Positions 44,629-55,399 of a DNA stretch of 64,000 bases are shown piece by piece (position 1 is the first letter of the stretch; each line of letters opens with the position of its first letter). Under the pieces are notes generated by a model. The model searched no databases, was not told where the DNA came from, and was given only the letters and a program-made list of their open reading frames with translations. This DNA comes from Magnolia sinica (Eukaryota; Streptophyta; Magnoliopsida; Magnoliales; Magnoliaceae): contig NC_080588.1 in assembly GCF_029962835.1 (NCBI RefSeq), positions 18,556,001-18,620,000 on the forward strand, in the 5' to 3' direction. A program made the translations under genes and the position numbers.

Positions 44629-44909
44629 CTCGCCCAAGTCCTTTGCACGCTGAACCTCCCTTTGCACAACAACATCTTGCGCATAACAGAATTTTGCACA
44701 CAACAACAAGCAGCGCACAACACCTTCTTGCGCACAATGCCCTCTTGCGCACAATAACTTCTTGCGCACAACGAAATTTTGTGCACAGTAAGATTTGTTC
44801 TACTCTTTCAACTTCTGGGACTTAGACTCTTATGCATATTTCAAACTTCTTTCCCTGATTTTAAGTTGTTCACTGACTTTTGTGCATTTGCAACTTTCGC
44901 AGATCTCCG
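44629..44909 (+). promoter_or_regulatory. 5' leader of the PMD gene, resumed after element C
   Basis: Directly continues the leader interrupted at 32722. It contains at least five TTGCGCACAA-type boxes (44685-44785), then a possible leader intron with donor CACA/GTAAGA at 44788 and acceptor TTTCGCAG ending at 44902. The first ATG of the coding frame is at 44910. The same boxes occur upstream of the TATA at 32617-32645 and inside B's LTR. Confidence 0.5.
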
Positions 44910-45654
44910 ATGACTAGCTCTAAAAGACCTCATGCTTTCCCAAATATTGCTAGACCCTCAGACTCTCAACCATTTGAGACTCATAATCGAAAAAAACCTA
45001 GATCTATCGAAGGCTATTCTTCCTTCTTTAAGGAACCCGTTCCTTCAATCATCAATTTTGCTGACCGTATCCAATGTTTGTCCGACCACATTTGCACAGC
45101 CGTCCTGATGAGAGAGATAGAGGGACCTCCCACTAAAGGCCAAGAGTCAGATTGGGAAGATTGGCTAAAATCCACTGCCAATCTCCGAACAGACGACACT
45201 CATCTGGTCCCTGTCTAATCTTCCTCCTCTCTAGCAATTTTGAAGAAAGCAAGGGAAAAGAATAAAGATGAAGCCTTCCAAGAGAAAATTTGAGAGCACA
45301 ATAAGAGACGCTTCCAGAATGCCTGGAATACGATTAAGTCTAATGCTGGCACCATCAAATTCTGCAATCCCTACAAAGATGAGACTATCATCATCCCCTT
45401 ACATCTCCAACGTCATCTGTCAATACTCTAATGTGAACCGACCGACTATATGACACAAAACCGACTCTTGTATGTGTCAAACTAGGTCATCAAAGAGCCG
45501 AAAATCCTTAAGGGCTATCTCATGGAAAAATGCCTAATCCAGAAGACCGGGCAGATATCATACATGTGCTTCCTCACACCATGTTACAATCCTCATGCCC
45601 CATACCCTACCCATTACTTTGAGACAATTCAACAATGCTTTCTTGACCACGACT

Positions 45655-46381
45655 CCTTGTGGGGAAAGGATGAATTTAAGACACAGGGTCTTTGGGCCGA
45701 TCGTTCATACTATAGCGCATGGACTAAAGCAATCTTAAAGAAATATAAAGATGTTCTCATTGCGGTGAAGATATATTATGCTATAAAAGCCACCCCAGAG
45801 TTCTTCCACAAGGACACCATGATTTACAAGTGCTTTCTAAAGTACTGGTCTTTTACTACAAATTTTTTTCACCTCTTGGTTGGTGAAGTAAGTATCACTC
45901 TGTGGGATCTGCATAGGATGGCAGGTTTGCTTATCTCCGGATCCTTTCTGGACGAGTATGTTCCTACAAACGATGAATTTTCTTACGTTGCCCCCAATAG
46001 GGTGCCTAAGATTTCAGCATCCTTGTGGGGAAAGGATGAATTTAGGACACGGGGCTTTGGGTCAATCGTTCATACTATAGCGCACGAACTAAAGTAGTCT
46101 TAAAGAAATATAAAGATGTTCTCATTGTGGTGAAGATATATTATTCTATAGAAGCCACCTTAGAGTTCTTCCACAAGGACACCATGATTTACAAGAGCTT
46201 TCTAAAGTACTGGTCTTCTACTATAAATTCTTTTCACCTCTCGGTTGGTGAAGTATCACTCTGTGGGATCTGCTTAAGATGACATGTTTGCCTATCTCTG
46301 GACCCTTTTTGGATGAGTATGTTCCTACAAACAAGGAATTTTCTTACGTTGCCCTCAATAGGGTGCCTAAGATTTCAGCAT
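45655..46381 (+). repeat. 366-bp tandem duplication within the PMD core
   Basis: The copy at 45655-46020 (starting CCTTGTGGGGAAAGGATG) is repeated at 46021-46381. The period is 366 bp, exactly 122 codons, so the original event kept the frame. The second copy has lost a few bases and gained a stop (ACTAAAGTAGTC). It duplicates the segment from LWGKDEF to NRVPKISAS, including the GEVSITLWDLHRM motif. Confidence 0.92.
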
Positions 46382-46475
46382 CTACCATTGAACTCTTTTA
46401 CAAGATGTCTTGCTTCCCCAATGTTCACAAGATATCCCCTCTTTAATGACTCGCACATTTCTCACAATACCCACT

Positions 46476-46560
46476 GTAAGCATTTCAACATTCCTTTTCT
46501 CTTTCAGATAAAATTTTTCACACATGTATATATCCTTATTTCACTTTTTTCGTTCCTTAG
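46476..46560 (+). other. Candidate intron 1 of the PMD coding region
   Basis: Donor ACT/GTAAGC at 46476, a T-rich interior with several stops, and acceptor TTCCTTAG/GT ending at 46560, after which the frame KIKGPAKFTTKTKLAAFLAYW resumes. 85 bp is a typical short plant intron. Confidence 0.55.
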
Positions 46561-48751
46561 GTTCCCTGGCAGTCATTGCATCAAATTGGAAGCCACTCTA
46601 AAAAAGATAAAGGGCCCAGCCAAATTCACCACTAAGACCAAGTTAGCTGCTTTCTTAGCTTATTGGTTAAGCTTGGTCATCTTCCTAGTTTGAAAAGCTT
46701 GGACTCTGTTCGACCAACCTTATTTGTAGCGGCAGGCGCTATGGCGGAAGGCAGGAAAAAATACTCTCTAGCTCCCCCTGTGTTATGTTCGTTATATAGA
46801 GCTTTTGGACATGTTGCGGTGCATTACTCAAGCCCAGCTATTGGAGCCTCATCCTCTTTCTCCTCATGGCATTATTTCTTGGGCTGGCTCGGCATATACT
46901 TCCCTTGGACTTATGAAGACTCGGAGAAGGCCTACGTCCACCCTGAACATCTACCCTTATGGCATTTCCTTAAGTGAAAAATGATAAAGAAAGGGTATGA
47001 CTGGATAGTGGACAAGATCGAAAACACAGAATTTATTAATTTCTTTCCTTTCTATTTGGATTACCAAGCCGAAGACAGGGAGGTTGAAGATAACAACAAC
47101 TTGGAACCTATTGAGAGGACCTTCTTTCTTTGTATCAGATCCTACAGCCTACCCATGCGAGAAGGGGTAGAGTATTGGAGGGAGCCATATTATCTAAGTA
47201 GATTTTCTAGACAATTTGGCTATGACCAAGTCGTGCCTTAAGCAGGCGAGGAAGTCACACGGATAATGAGAAGTTACAGAGTTGGCCCCTATAATTGGGC
47301 TTTGATATGGAAGCAGCTTTCGACAAGAATTTTTGGCTCCCGTTTCCTTCTCCCGGGGTATAATCATCGAGTAACAGCTTCATACTCCTGGGTGCGATGG
47401 TGGACACATCACTACTATTTGGTGCACAACTGCTTTCCCGTGGATCGTCCTATTTGGATTCCTCCTCCGCATTTGAGAAACTACAGACCGGAGCAAGGAA
47501 TTAGATATTTTATTGAGAAAGATCATGCCAATGTTCTGGGGCAATTTCGCCGTAAAATTTTTGTAGAAGATCCAATTAGAGCGATAAAGGTCGCCGAACA
47601 CTCTGGAATGATGGATAGCTTTCGGCTCTCCTTTGGACTTGATAAGACGGGGAGAAAGGCTAGCTACTCCTCGTGATGAATTTGAAACTCCAGGTGGTAT
47701 TCTGCCTTCCCCTACTCCTGAAGGAGGAAACTAGCCTGAACATCCTGCTCATGTCATGGAGTCTGTTGTAACTGCACCTTCTCCCACCACTGATCAGATA
47801 GCCAACACAGTGGTCCCTGTCGTGAGTCATGTAACAACTACAGTCTCTCCTATTATAAGTCGCGCCATGGTTGTAATTTCTCCTGCCGTAAATCGAGTCA
47901 CTATTACTACATCGCCTATGACTCACTCACGTACTAAGTCATTGTCTTCCAAAATTGTGGCACAACAGGTTCCCTCTCCCGTTCGAAGTGATCGTCTCCT
48001 CCTCGTGAAGACTGTTTATAAGGGGAAATAAACCTTGTCGGAAGAAGATAATTCATTAGAATACTCGGCTAACACTTCAAACACCAATACATCTTCTTCT
48101 ACAAGTTGGACTGATGAAGGAGATGTCTTATTGAATCAAGAAACTGAGGTTGAAGTAGATATTGAAGAAGACGGTGAGGCTAGGGCCGAATCTCCTCTCC
48201 CTAATGCCCTAATCAGTCATCTGGATGTCCCTCTTCCAATTAAAGCGACCTCCTTTGAAGAAGAACAACTTGACTATGGAGAGTCTGGCTACTCCCCTGG
48301 CATAAATATCTTTCTTTCTTTTGATGCCTCATACTCTCCATGTATCATAGAGACCGTTGATGTAACTACTCACAAGGCATCTGGAGTGAGAGAAGCAGAA
48401 ATTCCTCCATCGGAGATTTAAGCAGGAGTGAAAAATCTACTTGTTCCCCAAAGTGCAGAAGTAAGTCAAGACATCACAGAGGTTCCTCTAGTAGTTACTA
48501 CAATGTCTGACGTTCCTGTTCAAGCTGATAGATCTCCTACTATGCGACCTCCTCCTACCCAACTAGTAGCTCGGAGTTTGGAATTCTTTTCTGCCCTGAT
48601 TGATGTTCCAACTCTGACGACTCTGGATTCAAGTACCGGAGGAGCTCAAGAGCTTTCTTTCAATGTCATCATAGCTACGGACATACCCACATCTACAGAA
48701 CCAGGAATCTGTTCCATTCAAGCTACTTCTGCAATCTCCCCCCTGGACAGG

Positions 48752-48835
48752 GTATATACTCTCTTTTCTTCCCTTCTTCATATTGCTAGATATATGTATC
48801 CTCTTTTTAATTCATAATTCTTCCCTTGTTTTTAG
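48752..48835 (+). other. Candidate intron 2 of the PMD coding region
   Basis: Donor CAGG/GTATAT at 48752, a T-rich interior and acceptor TTGTTTTTAG ending at 48835. The frame continues with AVAIPTPSGSEGSNLV. 84 bp, GT-AG. Confidence 0.55.
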
Positions 48836-49584
48836 CTGTAGCTATACCAACTCCAAGTGGATCTGAAGGTTCCAACTTAGTAGCTACAGTCTTTGATAGA
48901 TTTTCATTGGAGAAGGTGTCACCTCTCATGCTGGTATTCTTTAAGAATGCAATCTCTGTTATTATAAGTGCTTTCAAGGATCTAGCCCAGTGGCCCTTTC
49001 TGGACAGTGCCTTAGCCGTTCTTGACTATTTAGCTCGTTTAGCCCATGTCAGTGTTCAATCCCTTCACGACTCCTTACCATAGTTCTATGATTCCACTAA
49101 AAATCTAGAGGCAGCACGGGGTGTAGTTGTCGCTCCAGAGATTTTGAATCGTCAAAGAGAAATAATGCTGCTCAAGGAGAAAATTTCTTGAACAGAAGAT
49201 AACTTCTCAAATTTCAGCACCGTTAATCAATCTTTTCACGAGACGTTGAAAGCTTTTGATAAAAATAAGACAATCATTGATGACCGAATTACCCTTTTGG
49301 AGAGAGAGATTATGTTGCTCAAGGTTCGAAGAGAAGAAGAGGAGTCGAATATTCTCTAAGTCAGGGAGGAGCTTGAGATGAATACTTAGATTGCCGACAT
49401 TGAGAAGGCCGAACAAGTGAAGAATAGGAAAGCTGTTACCTCTTTGGAGTTAGAATTGGCCGGCGTTCCTAACCATGCCAAGATTATTCTTGAGGCTGAA
49501 AATACAACTGCTACAGCACAAATTCATTTAAAAGAAGAATTATAGTGCTATGTAGCAGTTTTAGACATGTCTGAGGATCTATAA

Positions 49585-50920
49585 AATCATATTTTTCATG
49601 TAACTTTCTTTGCTTCTTTTTGTGTTGTAGTGTGCGGATGAATTATAATGCTTTATTCAAAGACAACATTTTTTTAGCAATACAATCATTAGTTTTGGGG
49701 TGCTTGTCAATGCAATACTTTCATAGACATGCTTCATTACATCTACAATTCATCATATTTATAAATCATAAAGCATTCCTATGTGTGATGTTTATTTCAA
49801 TAGGTAGAACTATTTCTGTTTTAAAGTCAGTAGAGTTAGTTTTGCACACAGTTTAAGCTTTTAAATAGTGGAGCAATCACAATTTTTTAGACTCATAAGT
49901 AGTTGGAGTCAGGTCTTACGCAAATGGTCTCTTTTAACTCTTCTGAGTTCTCTAGACTTATCACGGGTGGGGAGTTCACAAACCGCGGTCCATCAGAGGG
50001 GCCCAGTGAAGCTACCAGGGCCGTGAACTCAATGGGATTTACGCACAGGGTTGGCCACAATAACTTTTTAGAGTTCACGGGGCACACAAGGCTACCTTTG
50101 GTATCAAATCCAGAGCCGCCAATCCATCAATGAGGGGGTGTTTTTATTGAGACCTTGTCCTTATGAGTTAATACTGAAATTAAGCCAAGGATCTGGGGAG
50201 TCTTATTCTATTCCCCATTTTTCTTCGACTGTAAGTTTAGACCTATTCACAGGAGGGTATTTTCATCCTCGTCTATGATGCTATTGGAGAGCTTACAGAC
50301 GGCATTGATCTCATGCGTGACTGGCTGTTGAGGACTTCTGGCCTTTTTGAGGCTTTTAGTCACTGACTCCGCCCGCTACCCGCATGGGTATGCACATGAT
50401 GTGGCCTATATAGGCTTTTAGGGCCGCTAGCTCCACACTGCTATCCCAGATAACATATAGGTCTTACGTGTAGTTGGCCGTATAGGGCTTGGTTAGGCTG
50501 CCTTAGATGATGGGCCACCATTGCTGTCATAAGATTCCGTATGCGCTTGTCCGTATATGTCGTTCTACTGTCATGAATGGTGAATCAATAATTGATAAAT
50601 CGTTGTTGCTTGTTATTGCCCATAATAATATGATGATATCTGTCTTTATATTCAGTCAATTTGGTGATAATAACAATTTTGATAGGTGACCAATAATGAC
50701 AGTGATAGCTACGACTTTAGCAATAGTCATTGATATTTACTCTTGATATGCTTGAGAATTCACCGTTTATTCATCATTTGTAAAGAAAGAATATAAGGCT
50801 CTGCCTTTAGAGGCTGTTTTATCATTTCATTTGTAATTACCCCCTTTTGATGTAGAATCATTATTATGATAATCTTCTAGATCAAAATCTTTTCCACTGT
50901 TAGGGACGATATTTCTTAAT
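49585..50920 (-). other. Element B non-coding spacer between integrase and the antisense PMD gene
   Basis: No convincing frame on either strand. It holds a GC-richer block at 49950-50110 with TTCACGG/CCGTGAA words facing each other. It serves as the shared 3' region of pol (minus strand) and of the PMD gene (plus strand). Confidence 0.45.
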
Positions 50921-52250
50921 GAAGCGAGCAATGACCGGTATACTGATGCCTCGACCGTCTTGATCTGTTACTCTTATTCCCCAGTAGAATAAACTTCAGT
51001 TATGATGTACGGCCCATCTCATTTGGGGTCAAACTTGCTCCTTGTCCTTCGGGTGGCTACTATCGGCCTTTTCAACATCAGAACCATGTCCCCTTTCTTG
51101 AAGGATCGGTGCTTAACCTTTTTATCAAAGGCGGAGAAAATCCTAGCCTAATATAACTGTAATCGCTGCTGAGCTGCCAGTCTTTTTTCATCAAGCAGGT
51201 CTAATTCTGTCAATCGTATTCTTATTTTCTCATCATCTGTAATCGACTAGTGCACTGCTATTTTAAGTGAGGTGACTTGCATTTCGATTGGCACAATAGC
51301 CTCTACACCATAAACCAACGAATACGGGGTAGCTTGCATTGCCGTCCAATGGGTGGTCCTGTAGGCCCATAAGGCCTCTTGTAGCTTTTCATCCTAATCA
51401 CACTTATTCCCGGTCACTGTTTTCTTCAATATTTTTACAATTGTTTTATTGAACACCTCTGCTAACCTATTGGCTAACAGATAGTAGGGTGTTGAAAATG
51501 AATGGTGAATACCAAACTTGAGACATAACTTCTCCATGCCCCTATTCTTGAAAGGAGTGTCATTGTCTGTGATGATTTCCTTCGGGATGCCGTGACGATA
51601 GATTATTGTGTGCTAAATGAAATTGACAACATCTTTCTCTTTAACATTTCGCAGCACAATTGCTTCTGTCCATTAGGAGAAATAGTTCGTTACTGTTAAT
51701 ATATACTATTTCCCTTTGGCCGATGACGGATTTATGGAGCCAATGACATTGAGTCCCCATGCAACAAAAGGCCAAGAAGTAGCCAACTAATGAAGATCTT
51801 CTGGGGGTATATGTATAATATCCCCGTGGATCTGACACTCGTGGCATCGATTCGCATACTCTATGATGTCTTTAAACATTGCTGGCCAATAATATCTCAT
51901 TCGGTGCACTCAGTAGAATAAATTTCGCCCATCCTAATGCGCCCCACACTCCCCGGAATGTGCCTCTTGTAACACTTGGCCCGCTTCCTCTTCATTCAGG
52001 CATCACAACAGTATTTCATTATAAGACCTTTTGTATAATGCCTCATTAATGAATCTTTTTGATCTCTGCTTAATCTGTGGCTTCACCTTTGGATCTTTCG
52101 TTAGGATATCATACTTGAGGTAATCAACAAAAGGATGATGCCAATCATCTGTTGTCACCTCTAAACACGATAAAGGGAGTGCTTCCATGGTTTCACTGAT
52201 GATTTCTATTGAAGGTAAAAATATTCTTTCTTCAATTGTCACTTATAGGG
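50921..52250 (-). pseudogene. Element B integrase
   Basis: The minus strand shows the RNase H-integrase linker (KPQIKQRSKRFINEALYKRSYNEILL, 52242-52003), then a zinc-binding segment (HSGECGAH, YYWPAMFKDIIEYANRCHECQ). The core follows: FVAWGLNVIGSINPSS, with Asn where the first catalytic Asp (D in GxDxxG) is expected; EIITDNDTPFKNRGM (Asp); and LANRLAEVFNKTIVKIL (Glu). It ends with WAYRTTHWTAMQATPYSLVYGVEAIVP. In-frame stops include FS-stop-WTEAI, FI-stop-HTIIYRHG and PK-stop-DGPYII, several at Trp or Gln positions. Inactive. Confidence 0.87.
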
Positions 52251-52329
52251 GGCTTCAAACTGGGCAAGATAATGCAACTAGTAAACTAGCCAAAGCATTT
52301 GCCTTTGCATTCTCACACTGTGGTACATG

Positions 52330-53230
52330 CTTGATTTCAACATACGGGAATTATTCTAACAAACGTTGCACTTTTTAATAGTAGGGTAGAAGTTCTTATT
52401 TCCTGGTTTCAAACTCGCTCGTCAACTGATTTATGACTAGCTTGGAATCCTCATAAATTCGCAGTGTCTTTATCTTCAGCTCACTGGCTATTTCCATTCC
52501 AATGATAAGGGCATTATATTTAGCTTCGTTATTTATGTATGTAGTGCTCAACGTGAAAGAGTAAGGCAACAAATCACCTGGGGGGTAATAAATATCACTC
52601 CAACACCTGCTTCTGTTGCTCACGCTGCACCGTCGAAGAACATTTGTCAGGAATTTGGCGATTCAGTCATTATGACTTGCTCGTTGGGAAACTCATCGAT
52701 AACAACTTCGTTATCTGTCACAGGATGGGCTGTCAGAAAATTTGCCACTGCCTGCCCTTTTACTACTTTTGCCATCTCATATGTAATCACATATTCTGAT
52801 AATAGTAACATCTAGTTCGCTAGTCTTCCTGACAACATCGGCCTTGTCATTAAAAACTTGATGGGGTCTGCTCGAGATATCAAGGTTATGTCATGGGATA
52901 GACAATAATGTCTTAGCTTCTGGACTGCGAATATTAATGCCAAACATACTTTTTCAATCGGTGTATAATTGCATTCTACACCTATTAAAGTTTAGCTTAG
53001 ATAATAGAGTGCTACTTCCTTCCCGCCTTTGTTCACTTGTGCCAACAAGGCTCCTAATGAATTTTTGGCTACCAATATGCAAAAGATGAGAGGTCTTCCT
53101 TTTACTGGGGCTGTTAACACTGGAGGCTGTTTTAACAATTCTTTTATCGAATCGAAGGCTTTCTGTCAAGGCTTGTCCCATATGAATTCTGTTCCTTTCT
53201 TCATCAAATGAGAAAACGGTTGACATCTTC
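52330..53230 (-). pseudogene. Element B RNase H and archaeal-type RNase H
   Basis: First RNase H (about 53150-52780): LGALLAQVNKGGKEVALYYLS, then YTPIEKVCLALIFAVQKLRHY and CLSHDITLISRADPIKFLM. Second, archaeal-type domain (about 52650-52330): QMFFDGAA, TEAGVGVIF, then the open frame 52623-52396 with NNEAKYNALIIGMEIASELKI and YEDSKLVINQLTSEFE. The tandem arrangement places B in the TAT lineage. Stops interrupt both. Confidence 0.86.
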
Positions 53231-54276
53231 TTGCCAGGTTTGAGATAAAACGGTGAATATATGCTAACTTACCTTGCAGGCTTTTTAGTTCCTTCAATTT
53301 TTTGGGGGGCGTCATATCTCGAATAGCCTTAACTTTTTCTGAATCGATCTCGATGCCTCTGTGTCTTACAACGAAACCAAGAAATTTTCTTGATGATACT
53401 CCGAATGCACATTTAGCTGGTTTCATCTTTAACTATTTCTTTCTGACTCGGCGGAAGACTGAAGCCAAATGCTCGCGATGTTCCTCGTGATGGTTTGACC
53501 TGATCACCAGATTATCCACATAACACTCAACATGCTTATGCATTATGTCTTGAAATATATTTTGCATCGCCTTTTGGTACGAACACCCACATTCTTGAGA
53601 CCAAATGACATAACTTTATAACAATAAATTCCCAAGGGAGTTCTGAAAATTCTTGCCTCCTCGTCTTCAGGTACCATTCTTATTTGATTGTAACCAGCGT
53701 AGTCATCCATGAAGGACATGACAACATATTGCATGGTACTATTCACTAGAAGTCCGGTGATTGGTAATGGAAAATCATCTTTCGGGCATGTTTCGTTTAA
53801 ATCTCTAAAGTCGACAAAAACCTTGATTTGCCCATTTTTCTTCTTTACTGGGATTATATTCGATATCCATTTGATATCCATTTGGGGTATTTGACTTCTC
53901 TGATGAATCCGAACTTTATTAGTTTGCTTATTTCTTCTTCTATCCTGGGGACCAGATCTGGATGGAACCGCCTTTGTGTTTGCTTGATCGGCCTTTTATC
54001 TTTAGAGATATTTAATTGACGCATCGCCACTAATGGTTCTAGGATTGGCATATCTGCATATGTTCAAGCGAAGACATCTTTGTTCTCTTTCAAAAGGCTG
54101 ATATACTGATTAACCTCTTCTTCTGACAAACTGACACTTATAAACATACTCCGTGGTTCTTCTTTTGTTCCCAAATTTATCTGTCGCAAACTGTCAATCG
54201 TTGGCTGCCCCCGATCTTTTATCTGCATCGGGGCTGTCTTAGGCTTTCTGATGATTTCAAAATCTGTTTCTTCCAT
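53166..54276 (-). pseudogene. Element B reverse transcriptase
   Basis: Minus-strand parts: EEEVNQYISLLKENKDVFA (54150-54064); RPIKQTQRRFHPDLVPRIEEEISKL (53854-54051); IKVFVDFRDLNETCPKDDFPLP and SFMDDYAGYNQIRMVPEDEE (53543-53881). After a one-base shift comes QKAMQNIFQDIMHKHVECYVDN (53511-53575) and KCAFGVSSRKFLGFVV (53166-53426). The catalytic box is YVDN at 53511-53522 instead of YVDD, a G-to-A change that removes one metal-binding Asp. Inactive. Confidence 0.9.
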
Positions 54277-54640
54277 CTAGCTGACTGTTATCATGTTTAC
54301 TAAAGCTTTTGCCCCCAGTCCTTGAAAATTTTCTCGCTTTTTCTGATTAACTCTGATCGGAATCTGAATTCCCTTTCCATGATTTAAACCAACTAGTTCT
54401 TCATAATTAAAGCCCATGTTCTTCATGATTTTCTGACTTCCCGAACTATATGAGCTCTTTGGGTGTTAATCTTCCATGCTTCATATCACTATCGATTGCT
54501 TCTTCTATCTTTACTTCTGAGGGGGCGTAGAATTCAATTGGTTCTGGGTATTTTACGCTGGGCTTAACATGAAATCTTTTTGAGATAAGAGGAAATGGTT
54601 TACTCTTTTTAGCATAAGGGAGCAGCACTGTACAATTAGA

Positions 54641-55330
54641 CTACATAAGTTCTAACTGTTTTGGTGACAGTAATATTAACGGGGGTTGTCCCGGTTGTCG
54701 CAAGTGCTTCGACACAAAATCGAACTTCTTTTTTGCCTTTTCTATTACAGACGATTCTGTTTCTCCTTCCTTCACTATTTCCATGCAAACATTTTCTGGG
54801 ACCTTGTTCTTATCATTTCCCTTTTCTCCTCTACTGGAAAATGCATCGTAGTAACTGGCATCTGCAAAGAAGGCTTCATCTTCTGTATACGGTTTCGCGT
54901 CAGCTAGCACTTTGTGTTGCACCTCATCTTTACAGTATTTGATGCACTGGTGTAAGGTGGAAGGTATGATACCATACTGATGCATTGATGGCCTCCCCAA
55001 AAGGAGATTATATGTCATCACTGCATTTATAACATGGTAGACAACATTTGTAGTCAACTCTCCTATTTCCAGCATTATTGTGATCTTACCAAGTGCACGC
55101 TGTCCATCTTGATTAATGCCCTATATCATCATTCCACTAGGGCGTATGTTCGAGCTTCGATAACCTAATTCATTCAACATCATCAATGGAAATAGGTTTA
55201 CAGTAGACCCATTATCAAGCATTATTCGCTTGACTTGTTTGCTACGAATGTGACCCTCTATCATCAATGGCCTATTATGTTCCCCGTCACAAACCAGGTC
55301 GTCATCGGAGAAGGAAATAACTGACATACA
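54641..55330 (-). pseudogene. Element B aspartic protease
   Basis: Frame 55327-55121: ISFSDDDLVCDGEHNRPLMIEG and KRIMLDNGSTVNLFPLMMLNELGY, the active site being DNGS, a known form in TAT-lineage proteases. It continues at 55075-54641 with VINAVMTYNLLLGRPSMHQYG and IPSTLHQCIKY, then a charged linker to RT. The two frames are separated by a stop at about 55122 (Trp or Gln position). Confidence 0.85.
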
Positions 55331-55399
55331 ATCTTCTCATTTCTCATTCTCCATCTCAGTTAGTAACACTTCCCTTATATCTTCATCAGATAAGGCTTT

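Larger units (their letters stand above)
44910..49584 (+). pseudogene. Plant mobile domain (PMD, aminotransferase-like) gene, antisense inside element B
   Basis: Runs opposite to B's gag-pol, between its integrase and 3' LTR. The N-terminal part (44910-45218: MTSSKRPHAFPNIARPSD, SSFFKEPVPSIINFADRIQ) is followed by the PMD core. Core part 1 (45522-46097) contains IYKCFLKYWSFTTNFFHLLV and GEVSITLWDLHRMAGLLISG, the hallmark of this family. Core part 2 (46561-47676) contains KLGHLPSLKSL, FVAAGAMAEGRKKYSLAPPVL and SWHYFLGWLGIYFPWTYED. Next is a Ser/Thr-rich and acidic stretch (47756-48750), then a C-terminal coiled coil (48836-49584). Candidate introns are 46476-46560 and 48752-48835, both GT-AG. 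At least ten stops and frameshifts make it a pseudogene in this copy. PMD proteins include host silencing factors and transposon-borne relatives; the role here is unknown. Confidence 0.8.

Noticed and set aside
47756-48031. Ser/Thr-rich open frame taken as a separate gene
   Set aside because: Low complexity and directly between PMD core and coiled coil; better explained as the linker of the same broken PMD gene.
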